Of a DNA stretch of 64,000 bases, positions 17,009 to 25,163 are shown piece after piece. The stretch comes from Betaproteobacteria bacterium (GTDB lineage: Bacteria; Pseudomonadota; Gammaproteobacteria; Burkholderiales; SG8-39): contig JACPYS010000030.1 in NCBI GenBank assembly GCA_016195915.1, forward strand, positions 60,824 to 124,823, given 5' to 3'. Position 1 is the first letter of the stretch. Every line of letters begins with the position of its first letter. The position numbers and the translations under genes are program-made. The notes beneath the pieces were generated by a model. That model was given only the letters and a program-made list of their open reading frames with translations. It had not been told where the DNA came from and did no database searches.

Positions 17009-18283
17009 ATGAACGGCCGGCTGATGGCGCTGTGGGACTGGTTCGATGCTCGCATGCCGAGCGCGCGCGAGCAGTGGAACCAGCACGTGGCGCAGTACTA
17101 CGCGCCGAAGAACTTCAACTTCTGGTACTACTTCGGCTCGCTCGCGATGCTGGTGCTGGCGATCCAGATCGTCTCCGGCATTTTCCTCACCATCAACTAC
17201 AAGCCCGACGCCAACCTCGCCTTCGCCTCGGTCGAGTACATCATGCGTGATGTTCCCGGCGGCTGGATCATCCGCTATATCCACTCGACCGGCGGCTCGG
17301 CGTTCTTCGCCGTCGTTTACCTGCACATGTTCCGCGCGCTGCTTTACGGCTCGCACCGGAAACCGCGCGAACTGGTCTGGATCTTCGGTGTGCTGATTTA
17401 TCTGTGCCTGATGGCCGAGGCCTTCCTGGGCTACCTGCTGCCGTGGGGCCAGATGTCGTACTGGGGGGCGCAGGTGATCGTCAACCTGTTCGCCTCGATC
17501 ACGTTCATCGGGCCCGACCTCGCGTTGTGGATCCGCGGCGACTACGTGGTGTCGGACGCGACGCTGAACCGCTTCTTCGCTTTTCACGTGATCGCCATCC
17601 CGCTGGTGCTGCTCGGTCTGGTCGCGGTGCACCTGCTGGCGTTGCACGACGTGGGCTCCAACAACCCCGACGGCATCGAGATCAAGAAAACGAAGGGCCC
17701 GGACGGGCATCCGCTGGATGGCATTCCGTTCCATCCGTACTACACGGTGAAGGACGTGGTTGGAGTCGTGTTCTTTCTCGCGATCTTCGCGCTGGCGATG
17801 TTCTTCGTGCCGGAGATGGGCGGTTACTTTCTCGAGTACAACAATTTCGTCCCGGCCGACCCGCTGAAAACGCCTACGCACATTGCCCCGCTATGGTACT
17901 TCACGCCCTTCTACTCGATCCTGCGCGCGGTGCCGCCGCTGTTCAACTCGGTGTTTCCGGGCGTTGCGATGATGGGCTTGTCGACGATGATCCTGTTCCT
18001 CCTGCCATGGCTCGACCGCTCGCCGGTCAAGTCGATCCGCTATCGCGGCATGTACTACAAGACCGCGCTGACCGCGTTCATCGTTTCGTTCCTGATTCTC
18101 GGTTACCTCGGTACCGAGCCGACCAATGTCTGGGGCCAGTGCGGCGCGTGGTTGGGCGGGGCCGAGCGCGCCACGGTCGCGGCGCGCGTGTTCACGCTGA
18201 TCTACTTCCTTTTCTTCCTCCTCATGCCCTGGTACACCACGGCCGACAAATGCTTACCCGAGCCCGAGCGGGTGACCTCGTGA
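17009..18283 (+). CDS. petB: Ubiquinol-cytochrome c reductase cytochrome b subunit
   Basis: 424 aa, eight predicted membrane helices. Heme-ligand histidines lie in IIRYIHSTGGSAFF ... YLHMFRALLYGSH and in FFAFHVIAIP ... AVHLLALHDVGSNNP. The quinol-oxidation-site motif reads PLWY (in APLWYFTPFYSILRA) rather than the PEWY of mitochondria and alphaproteobacteria. Variation at this residue is known in other proteobacteria and affects proton exit and redox tuning. The ATG at 17009 begins the conserved N-terminus. Confidence 0.97.
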   Translation: MNGRLMALWDWFDARMPSAREQWNQHVAQYYAPKNFNFWYYFGSLAMLVLAIQIVSGIFLTINYKPDANLAFASVEYIMRDVPGGWIIRYIHSTGGSAFFAVVYLHMFRALLYGSHRKPRELVWIFGVLIYLCLMAEAFLGYLLPWGQMSYWGAQVIVNLFASITFIGPDLALWIRGDYVVSDATLNRFFAFHVIAIPLVLLGLVAVHLLALHDVGSNNPDGIEIKKTKGPDGHPLDGIPFHPYYTVKDVVGVVFFLAIFALAMFFVPEMGGYFLEYNNFVPADPLKTPTHIAPLWYFTPFYSILRAVPPLFNSVFPGVAMMGLSTMILFLLPWLDRSPVKSIRYRGMYYKTALTAFIVSFLILGYLGTEPTNVWGQCGAWLGGAERATVAARVFTLIYFLFFLLMPWYTTADKCLPEPERVTS

Positions 18284-18294
18284 GGCGCCGCACG

Positions 18295-19041
18295 ATGAAA
18301 GGCATCCTGTCCGTTCTGCTGGCACCGCTCGCCGCCGTGCTGTTCTCAAGCTTAGCCGCCGCCTCGGAAGGAGGCTATCGCCTCGAGCGCGCGCCGATCG
18401 ACCCCACCGACATCGGCAGCCTGCAGGCGGGGGCGCGCACCTTCGTCAATTATTGCCTCAACTGCCATGGCGCGGCGTACATGCGCTACAACCGCCTCAC
18501 CGACCTCGGGCTCACCGAAGCCCAGATCCGCGACAACCTGATGTTCGCTTCGGACAAGGTTGGCGAAACGATGAAGGTGGCGCTGAGCGCGAAGGACGGC
18601 AAGCAGTGGTTCGGCGCGCCGCCGCCCGACCTCAGCGTGATCGCGCGCTCGCGTGGCGCGGACTGGCTCTATACCTACCTGCGCACGTTCTACCGGGACC
18701 CGAAGTCGGCCACCGGCTGGAACAACGCCACGTTCCCCAGCGTCAGTATGCCGCACGTGCTGTGGGCGCTGCAGGGCGAGAAAGGCCTCGAGGTCGTCGA
18801 GACCAAGGACGGCTCGGGGCATGTTTCCCACGAACACAAATGGACGACGATTTCCGAGGGACGCCAGAACGCGGTGCAATACGACACAACCGTGCGCGAC
18901 CTGGTGAACTACCTCGTCTACATGGGCGAGCCATCGGCGACCAAGCGCAAGCTGATCGGCGCCGCAGCGCTGTTCGTGCTTGCCGTGCTGTTCGTGCTGG
19001 CGTATGCGATGAAGAGGGATTTCTGGAAAGACGTGCACTAG
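18295..19041 (+). CDS. petC: Ubiquinol-cytochrome c reductase cytochrome c1 subunit
   Basis: 248 aa. An N-terminal signal peptide is followed by a heme c motif (Cys54-Cys57-His58 in NYCLNCHGAAYMRYN), a FPSVSMPHVLW segment that likely holds the axial Met, and a C-terminal membrane anchor (about 218-238) ending MKRDFWKDVH. It takes electrons from the Rieske protein. A GTG at 18280, overlapping the petB stop, would add five basic residues and is an alternative start. A palindromic repeat and then an intrinsic terminator follow. Confidence 0.96.
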   Translation: MKGILSVLLAPLAAVLFSSLAAASEGGYRLERAPIDPTDIGSLQAGARTFVNYCLNCHGAAYMRYNRLTDLGLTEAQIRDNLMFASDKVGETMKVALSAKDGKQWFGAPPPDLSVIARSRGADWLYTYLRTFYRDPKSATGWNNATFPSVSMPHVLWALQGEKGLEVVETKDGSGHVSHEHKWTTISEGRQNAVQYDTTVRDLVNYLVYMGEPSATKRKLIGAAALFVLAVLFVLAYAMKRDFWKDVH

Positions 19042-19046
19042 GAACA

Positions 19047-19079
19047 GGGGGAAACTCAAGGCGTTTCCCCCCGTACCCC
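19047..19079 (+). repeat. Post-stop palindromic repeat, copy B
   Basis: Five nt after the petC stop: stem GGGGGAAAC/GTTTCCCCC with a 7-nt loop, followed by CGTACCCC. The same stem-plus-CGTACCCC layout occurs after three other genes in the window. Confidence 0.65.
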
Positions 19080-19106
19080 CCTTTACACGACTGGGGACAC
19101 CGTTTG

Positions 19107-19134
19107 GCCGGGCGCAGAGCCGCCCGGCTTTTTT
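19107..19134 (+). terminator. Intrinsic terminator of petABC
   Basis: Perfect 8-bp stem GCCGGGCG/CGCCCGGC, 6-nt loop CAGAGC, followed by TTTTTT. It separates the bc1 operon from sspA. Confidence 0.92.
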
Positions 19135-19151
19135 ATCAGGATGAGCGCACC

Positions 19152-19751
19152 ATGATGCAACTGTATTCAGGCACCAACTGCCCGTTCAGCCAGCGCTGCC
19201 GTTTCGTGCTGTATGAGAAAGGCATGGATTTCCAGGTCATCGACGTGGACATGTACAACAAGCCCGAGGACATCGCGGTGATGAACCCGTACAACCGCCT
19301 CCCGGTGTTGGTCGAGCGCGACCTGATCCTGTACGAATCGAACATCATCAACGAGTACATCGACGAGCGTTTCCCGCACCCGCAGCTGATGCCTGCGGAT
19401 CCGGTGTTGCGCGCCCGCGCGCGGCTGTTCCTGTTCAACTTCGAAATCGAGCTGTTCTCGCAGATCGAAGCGCTCGAGTCGGGCAAGGAAAAGCTGGTCG
19501 AGCGCGCGCGCGCGCACATCGCCGACCGGCTCACTGAAATGGTGCCCATCTTCGCCAAGCAGAAGTTCATGCTGGGCGACGAATTCTCGATGCTCGACGT
19601 GGCGATCGCGCCGATGCTGTGGCGGCTGGACCACTACGGCATCCGCCTGGGCAAAACTGCGGGGCCGCTGATGAAATATGCCGAGCGCGTGTTCTCCCGC
19701 CCCGCATTCATCGAGGCGCTTACGCCCTCCGAGAAGGTGATGCGCAAGTAG
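19152..19751 (+). CDS. sspA: Stringent starvation protein A homolog (GST fold)
   Basis: 199 aa. The N-terminal thioredoxin-like domain has CPFSQRCRFVLYEKGMDF and the conserved NRLPVLVERDLILYESNIINEYIDERFPHP run; the C-terminal domain is helical. SspA binds RNA polymerase and remodels transcription in stationary phase and acid stress, and lacks GST activity. It follows petABC directly, a standard betaproteobacterial order, and is followed by sspB 4 nt later. Two consecutive ATGs (19152, 19155) are possible starts. Confidence 0.94.
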   Translation: MMQLYSGTNCPFSQRCRFVLYEKGMDFQVIDVDMYNKPEDIAVMNPYNRLPVLVERDLILYESNIINEYIDERFPHPQLMPADPVLRARARLFLFNFEIELFSQIEALESGKEKLVERARAHIADRLTEMVPIFAKQKFMLGDEFSMLDVAIAPMLWRLDHYGIRLGKTAGPLMKYAERVFSRPAFIEALTPSEKVMRK

Positions 19752-19755
19752 CCCG

Positions 19756-20205
19756 ATGGAGGAGACCCCGACCAAGCCCTACCTGGTGCGCGCGCTGTTC
19801 GAGTGGTGCGTGGACAACGGCTATACCCCGCACATCGCCGTCAAGGTCGATTCGAACACCCAGGTACCGACGGACCATGTGCGTAACGGCGAGATCACGC
19901 TCAACGTCGCGCCGACCGCGGTGCACAAGCTACAGATGGGCAACGAACTGATCGAGTTCTCGGCGCGGTTTTCCGGCATCGCGCGCCAGGTATTGGTTCC
20001 GGTCGCGAACGTGTATGCGATCTATGCCCGCGAAACGGGCCAGGGCATGACCTTCGAAGTCGAGTTGGCCAAACCCGCGACGACGCTGGCAGCCGAGGCC
20101 GGCCCACTGGCACACTTTCCGGCTGCGCCCGGGGAATCCGCCGATTCTGACCCGCCCAAACCGGCCGGCCCGGCCGGCCGGCCCGCACTGCGCCGGGTCA
20201 AGTAG
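19756..20205 (+). CDS. sspB: ClpXP adaptor SspB
   Basis: 149 aa. The N-terminal dimer domain (PYLVRALFEWCVDNGYTPHI) binds ssrA-tagged substrates. After a variable Pro-rich linker, the last residues GRPALRRVK match the ClpX-binding motif at the SspB C-terminus. It delivers tagged proteins to ClpXP. It shares an operon with sspA and converges with cysB, with only 3 nt between the stops. Confidence 0.95.
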   Translation: MEETPTKPYLVRALFEWCVDNGYTPHIAVKVDSNTQVPTDHVRNGEITLNVAPTAVHKLQMGNELIEFSARFSGIARQVLVPVANVYAIYARETGQGMTFEVELAKPATTLAAEAGPLAHFPAAPGESADSDPPKPAGPAGRPALRRVK

Positions 20206-20208
20206 CGC

Positions 20209-21153
20209 CTACAACTCGTAGGCGGAGCCTTTGGCCCCCATGACGGCCTGCCCCACCGTCCTGCGTGTCAATTGCGGCGCGAACATCTCGATGAATTCGT
20301 AGGCGTAGCCGCGCAGGTAGCTGCCGGCACGAATTCCCAGGCGCGTGATGCTGGTCTCGAACAGGTGTGAAGCGTCGATGGCACGCAGGGTCCGGTCGCG
20401 CCGCGGATCGAAGGCCATGCGCGCGACGATTCCCACGCCCATGCCGAGCTCGACGTAGGACTTGATCACGTCGGCGTCGATCGCCGTAAGCACGATGTTC
20501 GGCGCAATCCCGCGTTGCGCAAAAGCCTTGTCGGTCTGCGAACGCCCGGTGAAAGCGAAATCGTAAGTCACGACAGGATGCTCTGCGATCGCGTCGAGTG
20601 TCAGCGGCCGGCTGCGCAACAGCGGATGTCGCGGCGGCACCACCACGACGCGGTTCCACTGGTAGCACGGCAGCGTCACCAGTTCCGCATAGCTGGCGAG
20701 CGACTCAGTGGCGATGCCGAAATCCGCTTCGCCGCGCAGTACCTGCTCCGAAACCTGCGTCGGGTTGCCCTGGTGGATCGCGAGCTTCACCTTTGGATAG
20801 CGCGAGCGAAAGCGCTTTACGACTTTCGGCAATGCGTAACGCGCCTGCGTGTGGGTGGTGGCGATGATGAGGGTCCCGCTGTCCCGATGGGAAAATTCCT
20901 CGCCCGCGCGTTTCAGGTTCGCCGACTCGCGCAGGATGCGCTCGGCGATTTCCAGCACGGTCCGGCCGGGCCCGGTTACGCCGGTCACGCGCTTGCCGTG
21001 GCGCATGAACACCTCGATCCCGAGTTCCTCCTCGAGCTGGCGCACCGCCTTGCTGACCCCGGGCTGCGAGGTGTGGAGGCGGTCCGCGGCGGCGGAGACA
21101 CTCAGTCCCTGGCGGGCGACCTCGCACAGGTAACGCAGTTGCTGGAGTTTCAC
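20209..21153 (-). CDS. cysB: LysR-type regulator of sulfur assimilation, CysB/Cbl type
   Basis: 314 aa. The N-terminal winged helix-turn-helix MKLQQLRYLCEVARQGLSVSAAA ... LHTSQPGVSKAVRQLEEELG and the effector domain (TTHTQARYALPKVVKRFRSR, TYDFAFTGRSQTDKAF) are characteristic of CysB, which responds to N-acetylserine and sulfide. It is divergent from the sulfite reductase gene with about 90 AT-rich bases between, a classic regulator-target layout. Confidence 0.94.
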   Translation of the reverse strand: MKLQQLRYLCEVARQGLSVSAAADRLHTSQPGVSKAVRQLEEELGIEVFMRHGKRVTGVTGPGRTVLEIAERILRESANLKRAGEEFSHRDSGTLIIATTHTQARYALPKVVKRFRSRYPKVKLAIHQGNPTQVSEQVLRGEADFGIATESLASYAELVTLPCYQWNRVVVVPPRHPLLRSRPLTLDAIAEHPVVTYDFAFTGRSQTDKAFAQRGIAPNIVLTAIDADVIKSYVELGMGVGIVARMAFDPRRDRTLRAIDASHLFETSITRLGIRAGSYLRGYAYEFIEMFAPQLTRRTVGQAVMGAKGSAYEL

Positions 21154-21244
21154 GGTTTTATATATCCATCAGTTATTTGATACTAACAGAATTGTATTTT
21201 ACGGAATAAAGCCTTGCGTATAGCCTGCGCATTCCGAGGGCCGC
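21154..21244. promoter_or_regulatory. AT-rich divergent cysB-cysI control region
   Basis: This gap is strikingly AT-rich beside the coding DNA around it (for example TTTTATATAT and ATTGTATTTTACGGAATAAA). LysR-type regulators usually bind such divergent regions. No confident -35/-10 pair or clear half-sites could be fixed by eye. Confidence 0.5.
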
Positions 21245-22978
21245 ATGTATCGCTACGACGACATCGATCAGCAGCTGGTGCAGGAGCGCGTCGCTCAGTT
21301 CCGCGACCAGACGCGCCGTTTCCTGGCCGGCGAGCTCGGCGAAGATGAGTTCCGGCCGCTGCGGCTGCAGAACGGCCTGTACGTCCAGCGCTTTGCGCCG
21401 ATGCTGCGCATCGCGATTCCCTACGGCCTGCTTTCCTCCCGGCAGCTGAGGAGACTCGCGCACATCGCGCGCGAGTACGATCGCGGCTATGGCCACTTCA
21501 GCACGCGCCAGAACCTGCAGCTCAACTGGCCGAAGCTGGAGGACGTGCCCGATATCCTTGCCGAGCTTGCCGAGGTCCAGATGCACGCCATCCAGACGTC
21601 GGGCAACTGCGTGCGAAACACCACCACCGACCACTTCGCCGGGGTTGCGCGCGACGAGATCGTCGACTCCTTTGTCTGGTGCGAGCTGATCCGCCAGTGG
21701 TCGACCTTCCATCCGGAGTTCGCCCACCTGCCGCGCAAGTTCAAGATCGCGGTCAACGGGGCCTCGGCCGACCGCGCGGCAACTTTCCTGCATGACATCG
21801 GTCTGCACGCGTTGCGCAACGACGCGGGCGAGACCGGTTTCCGCGTGATCGTCGGGGGAGGCATGGGGCGCACGCCGATCATCGGCCACGCGATCCGCGA
21901 GTTCCTGCCCTGGCGCCACCTGCTCACGTATCTCGACGCGGTGCTGCGCGTCTACAACCGCCAGGGACGGCGTGACAACAAGTACAAGGCGCGCATCAAG
22001 ATCCTGGTGAAGGAACTCGGCCCCGCCGAGTTCGCGCGCCAGGTCGAGGCCGAGTGGTCGCGTCTCGCGGACGGCCCCGGAACATTGATCGAGGACGAGG
22101 TGCGCAGGATCGAAGCGCGCTTCACGCGCCCGGAGTACGAGACGCTCGCGCCGTTCGATGTCGGGTACGAGGCCAGGCGCACGGCCGAGCCCGCGTTCGC
22201 CGCCTGGATCAAACGCAACGTTCATCCGCACAAGCTGCACGGCTATGCCGCGGTGACGCTGTCGCTGAAGAGAACCGGTGTTCCCCCGGGCGACGCCACG
22301 GCCGACCAGATGGAGGCGGTTGCGGACCTCGCTGATCGCTATTCATTCGGCGAACTGCGCGTGTCGCACGAGCAGAACCTGATCCTCGCCGACGTTGCGC
22401 AACGCGACCTGCATGCCATGTGGCGCGAGGCGCGGCGCATCGGATTCGCCACGCCGAACGTAGGCCTGCTCACCAACATCATCGCCTGCCCAGGCGGGGA
22501 TTTCTGCTCGCTCGCCAATGCGAAGTCGATCCCGGTGGCTGAAGCCATCCAGCGGAGATTCGACGACCTCGACTATCAGCACGACATCGGGGAACTGGAC
22601 CTGAACATCTCGGGCTGCATGAACTCCTGCGGCCACCATCACGTCGGCCACATCGGCATCCTCGGCGTCGACAAGAACGGAGAGGAGTGGTACCAGATCA
22701 CCATCGGCGGAAACCAGGGTCTGAGCAAGGCGGTTGCGCCAGCGGCGGCTGGAACGCCTGCGGCGTTGGGAAGAGTCATCGGCCCGTCGTTTGCGCGCGC
22801 CGACGTGCCCGATGTGATCGAACGCCTGATCGAGACCTACCTCGAGATGCGCGACAGCGAACACGAGCGCTTCGTCGATTGCGTGTGGCGCATCGGCATC
22901 GAAGCTTTCAAGGAGGCGGTCTATGGCAACCGTGATCAGAGAAGGTCGCATCGCGAACGACAGCTGGCGGCTGCTTGA
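21245..22978 (+). CDS. cysI: Sulfite reductase (hemoprotein/ferredoxin-type nitrite-sulfite reductase family)
   Basis: 577 aa. The siroheme/4Fe-4S cysteines are visible: Cys415 and Cys421 in ACPGGDFC, and Cys458 and Cys462 in SGCMNSCGHHH. The N-terminal QNGLYVQRFAPMLRIAIPYG and RQNLQLNWPKLEDV segments are ferrochelatase-like half-domain signatures. It reduces sulfite to sulfide in cysteine synthesis. Divergence from cysB and overlap with the DUF934 gene support sulfite over nitrite as substrate. No CysJ flavoprotein is adjacent, so electrons may come from ferredoxin or another donor. Confidence 0.9.
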   Translation: MYRYDDIDQQLVQERVAQFRDQTRRFLAGELGEDEFRPLRLQNGLYVQRFAPMLRIAIPYGLLSSRQLRRLAHIAREYDRGYGHFSTRQNLQLNWPKLEDVPDILAELAEVQMHAIQTSGNCVRNTTTDHFAGVARDEIVDSFVWCELIRQWSTFHPEFAHLPRKFKIAVNGASADRAATFLHDIGLHALRNDAGETGFRVIVGGGMGRTPIIGHAIREFLPWRHLLTYLDAVLRVYNRQGRRDNKYKARIKILVKELGPAEFARQVEAEWSRLADGPGTLIEDEVRRIEARFTRPEYETLAPFDVGYEARRTAEPAFAAWIKRNVHPHKLHGYAAVTLSLKRTGVPPGDATADQMEAVADLADRYSFGELRVSHEQNLILADVAQRDLHAMWREARRIGFATPNVGLLTNIIACPGGDFCSLANAKSIPVAEAIQRRFDDLDYQHDIGELDLNISGCMNSCGHHHVGHIGILGVDKNGEEWYQITIGGNQGLSKAVAPAAAGTPAALGRVIGPSFARADVPDVIERLIETYLEMRDSEHERFVDCVWRIGIEAFKEAVYGNRDQRRSHRERQLAAA

Positions 22979-23528
22979 CGCGGAAATCGCGCGCCTGAGC
23001 TATCCGGCCGAGGACGGGCTGCTGCCGGACTTTCCGGCGAATCCCGAGCTGATCGTGCCGCTGGCATTGTGGCGCCGCCGCCGGGAGGATCTGCTCGAGC
23101 GTGGCGGACGCCTCGGAGTACGTCTCGCGCCGGAAGACACCGCCGAGACGATCGTCGCGGATCTCGGGCATTTCGATCTTGTCGCGGTGGAGTTTCCGGT
23201 CTTCACCGACGGTCGCGGTTACTCGACCGGCCGGCTGTTGCGCGAGCGCTTCGGTTTCAGGGGCGAACTGCGTGCCGTGGGAGACGTATTGCACGATCAG
23301 TTGCTCGCGCTGTACCGCTGCGGGTTCGATGCCTTCGCGTTGCGCGAAGACCATGACGCCGAGGCGGCGCGCGCGGCGTTCCACGAAATCAGCAGCTTTT
23401 ATCAGGGCGATGCGCGCGATTCCCGTCCCCTGTTTCGCCGCCGCGTCGCGGCGGAGCAAGGCGCTCTTTCAGTTCGATCGGGCACTGCGTCCGAGCGCCG
23501 CGTTCCACGCTGCGAGCAGCGCGAATAG
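22923..23528 (+). CDS. DUF934 family protein, sulfite-reductase-associated
   Basis: 201 aa; the DUF934 core covers about residues 30-170, with VEFPVFTDGRGYSTGRLLRERFGF and RAVGDVLHDQLLALYRCGFDAFALRE. The family is found next to ferredoxin-type sulfite reductases in proteobacteria and is annotated as a putative oxidoreductase of unknown mechanism. Its start lies 56 nt inside the cysI 3' end. Its C-terminal 20 residues run antisense into the dsbB-like gene, so the tail may not be conserved. Confidence 0.88.
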   Translation: MATVIREGRIANDSWRLLDAEIARLSYPAEDGLLPDFPANPELIVPLALWRRRREDLLERGGRLGVRLAPEDTAETIVADLGHFDLVAVEFPVFTDGRGYSTGRLLRERFGFRGELRAVGDVLHDQLLALYRCGFDAFALREDHDAEAARAAFHEISSFYQGDARDSRPLFRRRVAAEQGALSVRSGTASERRVPRCEQRE

Positions 23529-23996
23529 CACGAAGCACACCAGTGACCACTCGGCGATCGACAGGTTAAGGAAGGTCCATTTCACCTCGGCGCACTGGCC
23601 TGAGCCCTTGAAGAGTTTTTCCACGGTGCGCACGATCGGCAGGTTCTCGAGCATGAAATAAAGGTCGGGGCCGCAGGCAGGCACCTTGTCCGGCGGGAGA
23701 TGCTGCAGCCAGACCTGGCGCCCTGCGACCGCGGCGCCGCCGGCGGCAAGCAGAAAACCGGATAGCGAGTACACCGCATTGCCCACGGCGCGCGGACCGT
23801 GAATCGCGCCGGCAGCGCATACCAGCATCAGGACAAAGTAGAAGCCGCGCTGCACGAGGCACAGCGGGCAGGGATCCTGGTCCTGGAAGTACTGAAGATA
23901 GAACCCGAATGCGAGCAGTAACCCGCAGGCGGCTGCGACGAGCGCAAGGATCTTTCGCGGGGTGATCGGCACGATGGCTTGGAGCGGATTTTCCAT
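23469..23996 (-). CDS. dsbB: Disulfide bond formation protein B
   Basis: 175 aa, four membrane helices. The first redox pair is Cys43/Cys46 (CPLC, with PCPLCLVQRGFYF); the second is Cys108 (VPACGPDL) and Cys135 (GSGQCAEV). DsbB reoxidises DsbA and passes electrons to quinones. The ATG at 23996 is preferred; a GTG four codons upstream is possible. The 3' end overlaps the DUF934 gene tail-to-tail by 60 nt. Confidence 0.93.
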   Translation of the reverse strand: MENPLQAIVPITPRKILALVAAACGLLLAFGFYLQYFQDQDPCPLCLVQRGFYFVLMLVCAAGAIHGPRAVGNAVYSLSGFLLAAGGAAVAGRQVWLQHLPPDKVPACGPDLYFMLENLPIVRTVEKLFKGSGQCAEVKWTFLNLSIAEWSLVCFVLFALLAAWNAALGRSARSN

Positions 23997-24013
23997 GATT
24001 TGTTCCACAGAAA

Positions 24014-24040
24014 CAAAAAAGCCCAGTTTCCCGGGCTTTT
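24014..24040 (-). terminator. Bidirectional-type terminator between the cold-shock gene and dsbB
   Basis: Stem AGCCC/GGGCT flanked by A6 on one side and T4 on the other. On the minus strand it ends the cold-shock transcript with a T-run of six. Confidence 0.8.
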
Positions 24041-24059
24041 CTGGTGCGACAGACCGTGC

Positions 24060-24263
24060 TTACAGGGGCTTGATGTTCGCCGCCTGCAGGCCTTTCGGGC
24101 CCTTGCGGACCTCGAACTCGACCTTCTGGTTTTCCTTGAGCGACTTGTAGCCGCCCATCTGGATTTCCGTGTGGTGCGCGAACAGGTCTTCGCCTTTCTC
24201 GTCGGGAGTGATGAAGCCGAAACCCTTTGAGTCATTGAACCATTTCACCGTTCCGGTGGCCAT
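24060..24263 (-). CDS. Cold-shock domain protein (CspA family)
   Basis: 67 aa, a single OB-fold cold-shock domain. RNP1 KGFGFI and RNP2-like DLFAHH are present. It would bind single-stranded RNA/DNA and melt RNA structure. A GGAAGGAAG site precedes the ATG and a terminator follows. About 200 nt upstream are gene-free up to the tRNA, enough for the long 5' leader typical of cold-shock mRNAs. Confidence 0.95.
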   Translation of the reverse strand: MATGTVKWFNDSKGFGFITPDEKGEDLFAHHTEIQMGGYKSLKENQKVEFEVRKGPKGLQAANIKPL

Positions 24264-24463
24264 GGAGTCTTCCTTCCTTAATGCGCCTGAGCGAAACCGG
24301 GCAGAGGCAGCCGGGCAACGACCATCAAGGAAGGGAACTGACTGCCACTACATCACCGAGGATTCGGTGGTAAGGGACTGCTCACCCACTGCTTGAGAAT
24401 CTTGCGGGCCGGACTTTACCATACTTATGCAAGGGGCGCCCGGCAAGCTAGAATCCGGCACGG

Positions 24464-24539
24464 GCCGGGTTAGCTCAGTTGGTAGAGCAGCGCATTTGTA
24501 ATGCGACGGTCGAGGGTTCGAATCCTTTACCCGGCACCA
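24464..24539 (+). tRNA. tRNA-Thr (anticodon TGT)
   Basis: 76 nt, cloverleaf with a perfect 7-bp acceptor stem (GCCGGGT/ACCCGGC), D-arm GCTC/GAGC, anticodon loop TTTGTAA with anticodon TGT at 24497-24499, T-loop TTCGAAT and encoded CCA at 24537-24539. The first anticodon-stem pair is a G-A mismatch. The 3' end doubles as one side of a 13-bp direct repeat (see island). Confidence 0.97.
24520..24532 (+). repeat. attL-like repeat inside tRNA-Thr 3' half
   Basis: GAATCCTTTACCC within the T-arm and acceptor stem of the tRNA. An exact copy lies at 27091-27103. This is the arrangement left when an element integrates into a tRNA gene and regenerates its 3' end. Confidence 0.55.
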
Positions 24540-24561
24540 TCTGCCCGCTGAAGCGATAGTC

Positions 24562-24819
24562 ATGATTCTGCATACGACCGAGGTAATCCCGTTGTCCGAT
24601 CATCGGCTGTTTCTGCGCTTCAACAATGGCGACGCGGGCGAGGTTGAATTGTCCGGCGAGTTGGACGGCGAAATGTTCGAGCCGCTGCGCGACCCGGCGC
24701 AGTTTGCGACGGCGTATCAGCATCCTGTGATGCGGACGGTCGCGTGGACCAACGGTGCCGACCTGGCCCCGGAATTTCTGCTGGAACTGATGCGACAGCA
24801 GCAGGAGCAGACGGCTTGA
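24562..24819 (+). CDS. DUF2442 domain-containing small protein
   Basis: 85 aa. The pattern HTTEVIPLSDHRLFLRFNNGDAGEVELSGELDGEMFEPLRDP is the DUF2442 domain. Family members often sit in toxin-antitoxin-like pairs with DUF4160 proteins, but no partner is adjacent here. The function is unknown. It lies 22 nt after the tRNA; its base composition looks like the host rather than the AT-rich island beyond. Confidence 0.8.
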   Translation: MILHTTEVIPLSDHRLFLRFNNGDAGEVELSGELDGEMFEPLRDPAQFATAYQHPVMRTVAWTNGADLAPEFLLELMRQQQEQTA

Positions 24820-25163
24820 GGGTTTGTTGCGCCTGACCGGATCCGCCGAGCCGGCTAGAGCGAGATAGGTCCGCACCGCGCAGCTATCACGCCGCAAATC
24901 AACGCGCGACCATCCGCTTGGTCGTCACTACAAATGGGACGGCCGCGTTCCTTTTGGATCCGGAATTCCTCAATCGCCCATGGTCGGGAGGCGGCGTACT
25001 GATTGGCGATTACTATTTCCCCTATGGGCAAGGAATTGCCGCACACCAAATCGTCAATACGATTTGCATATTTTCGCGGGTATTTGCAGGCATACTACGA
25101 TCGGTATACATACCCGGTGGCCTGCTAGATTTCTAGATAGTCACCGATAGAGTCCGAGAAACG
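24820..25163. other. Gene-poor 344-nt stretch at the island's left side
   Basis: No convincing gene. Composition shifts to AT-rich after about 24890. A 72-codon open frame on the plus strand (24918-25136) contains LLDPEFLNRPWSGGGVLIGD but has no clear start site or recognised family; it may be a remnant or chance. Confidence 0.5.

Noticed and set aside
21173..22240. 355-codon open frame antisense to the sulfite reductase gene
   Set aside because: Shadow frame; the plus-strand protein has all siroheme/4Fe-4S cysteines.
24918..25136. 72-codon frame in the island's left gap
   Set aside because: No ribosome binding site, no recognised family and a competing frame on the other strand; left as unassigned.
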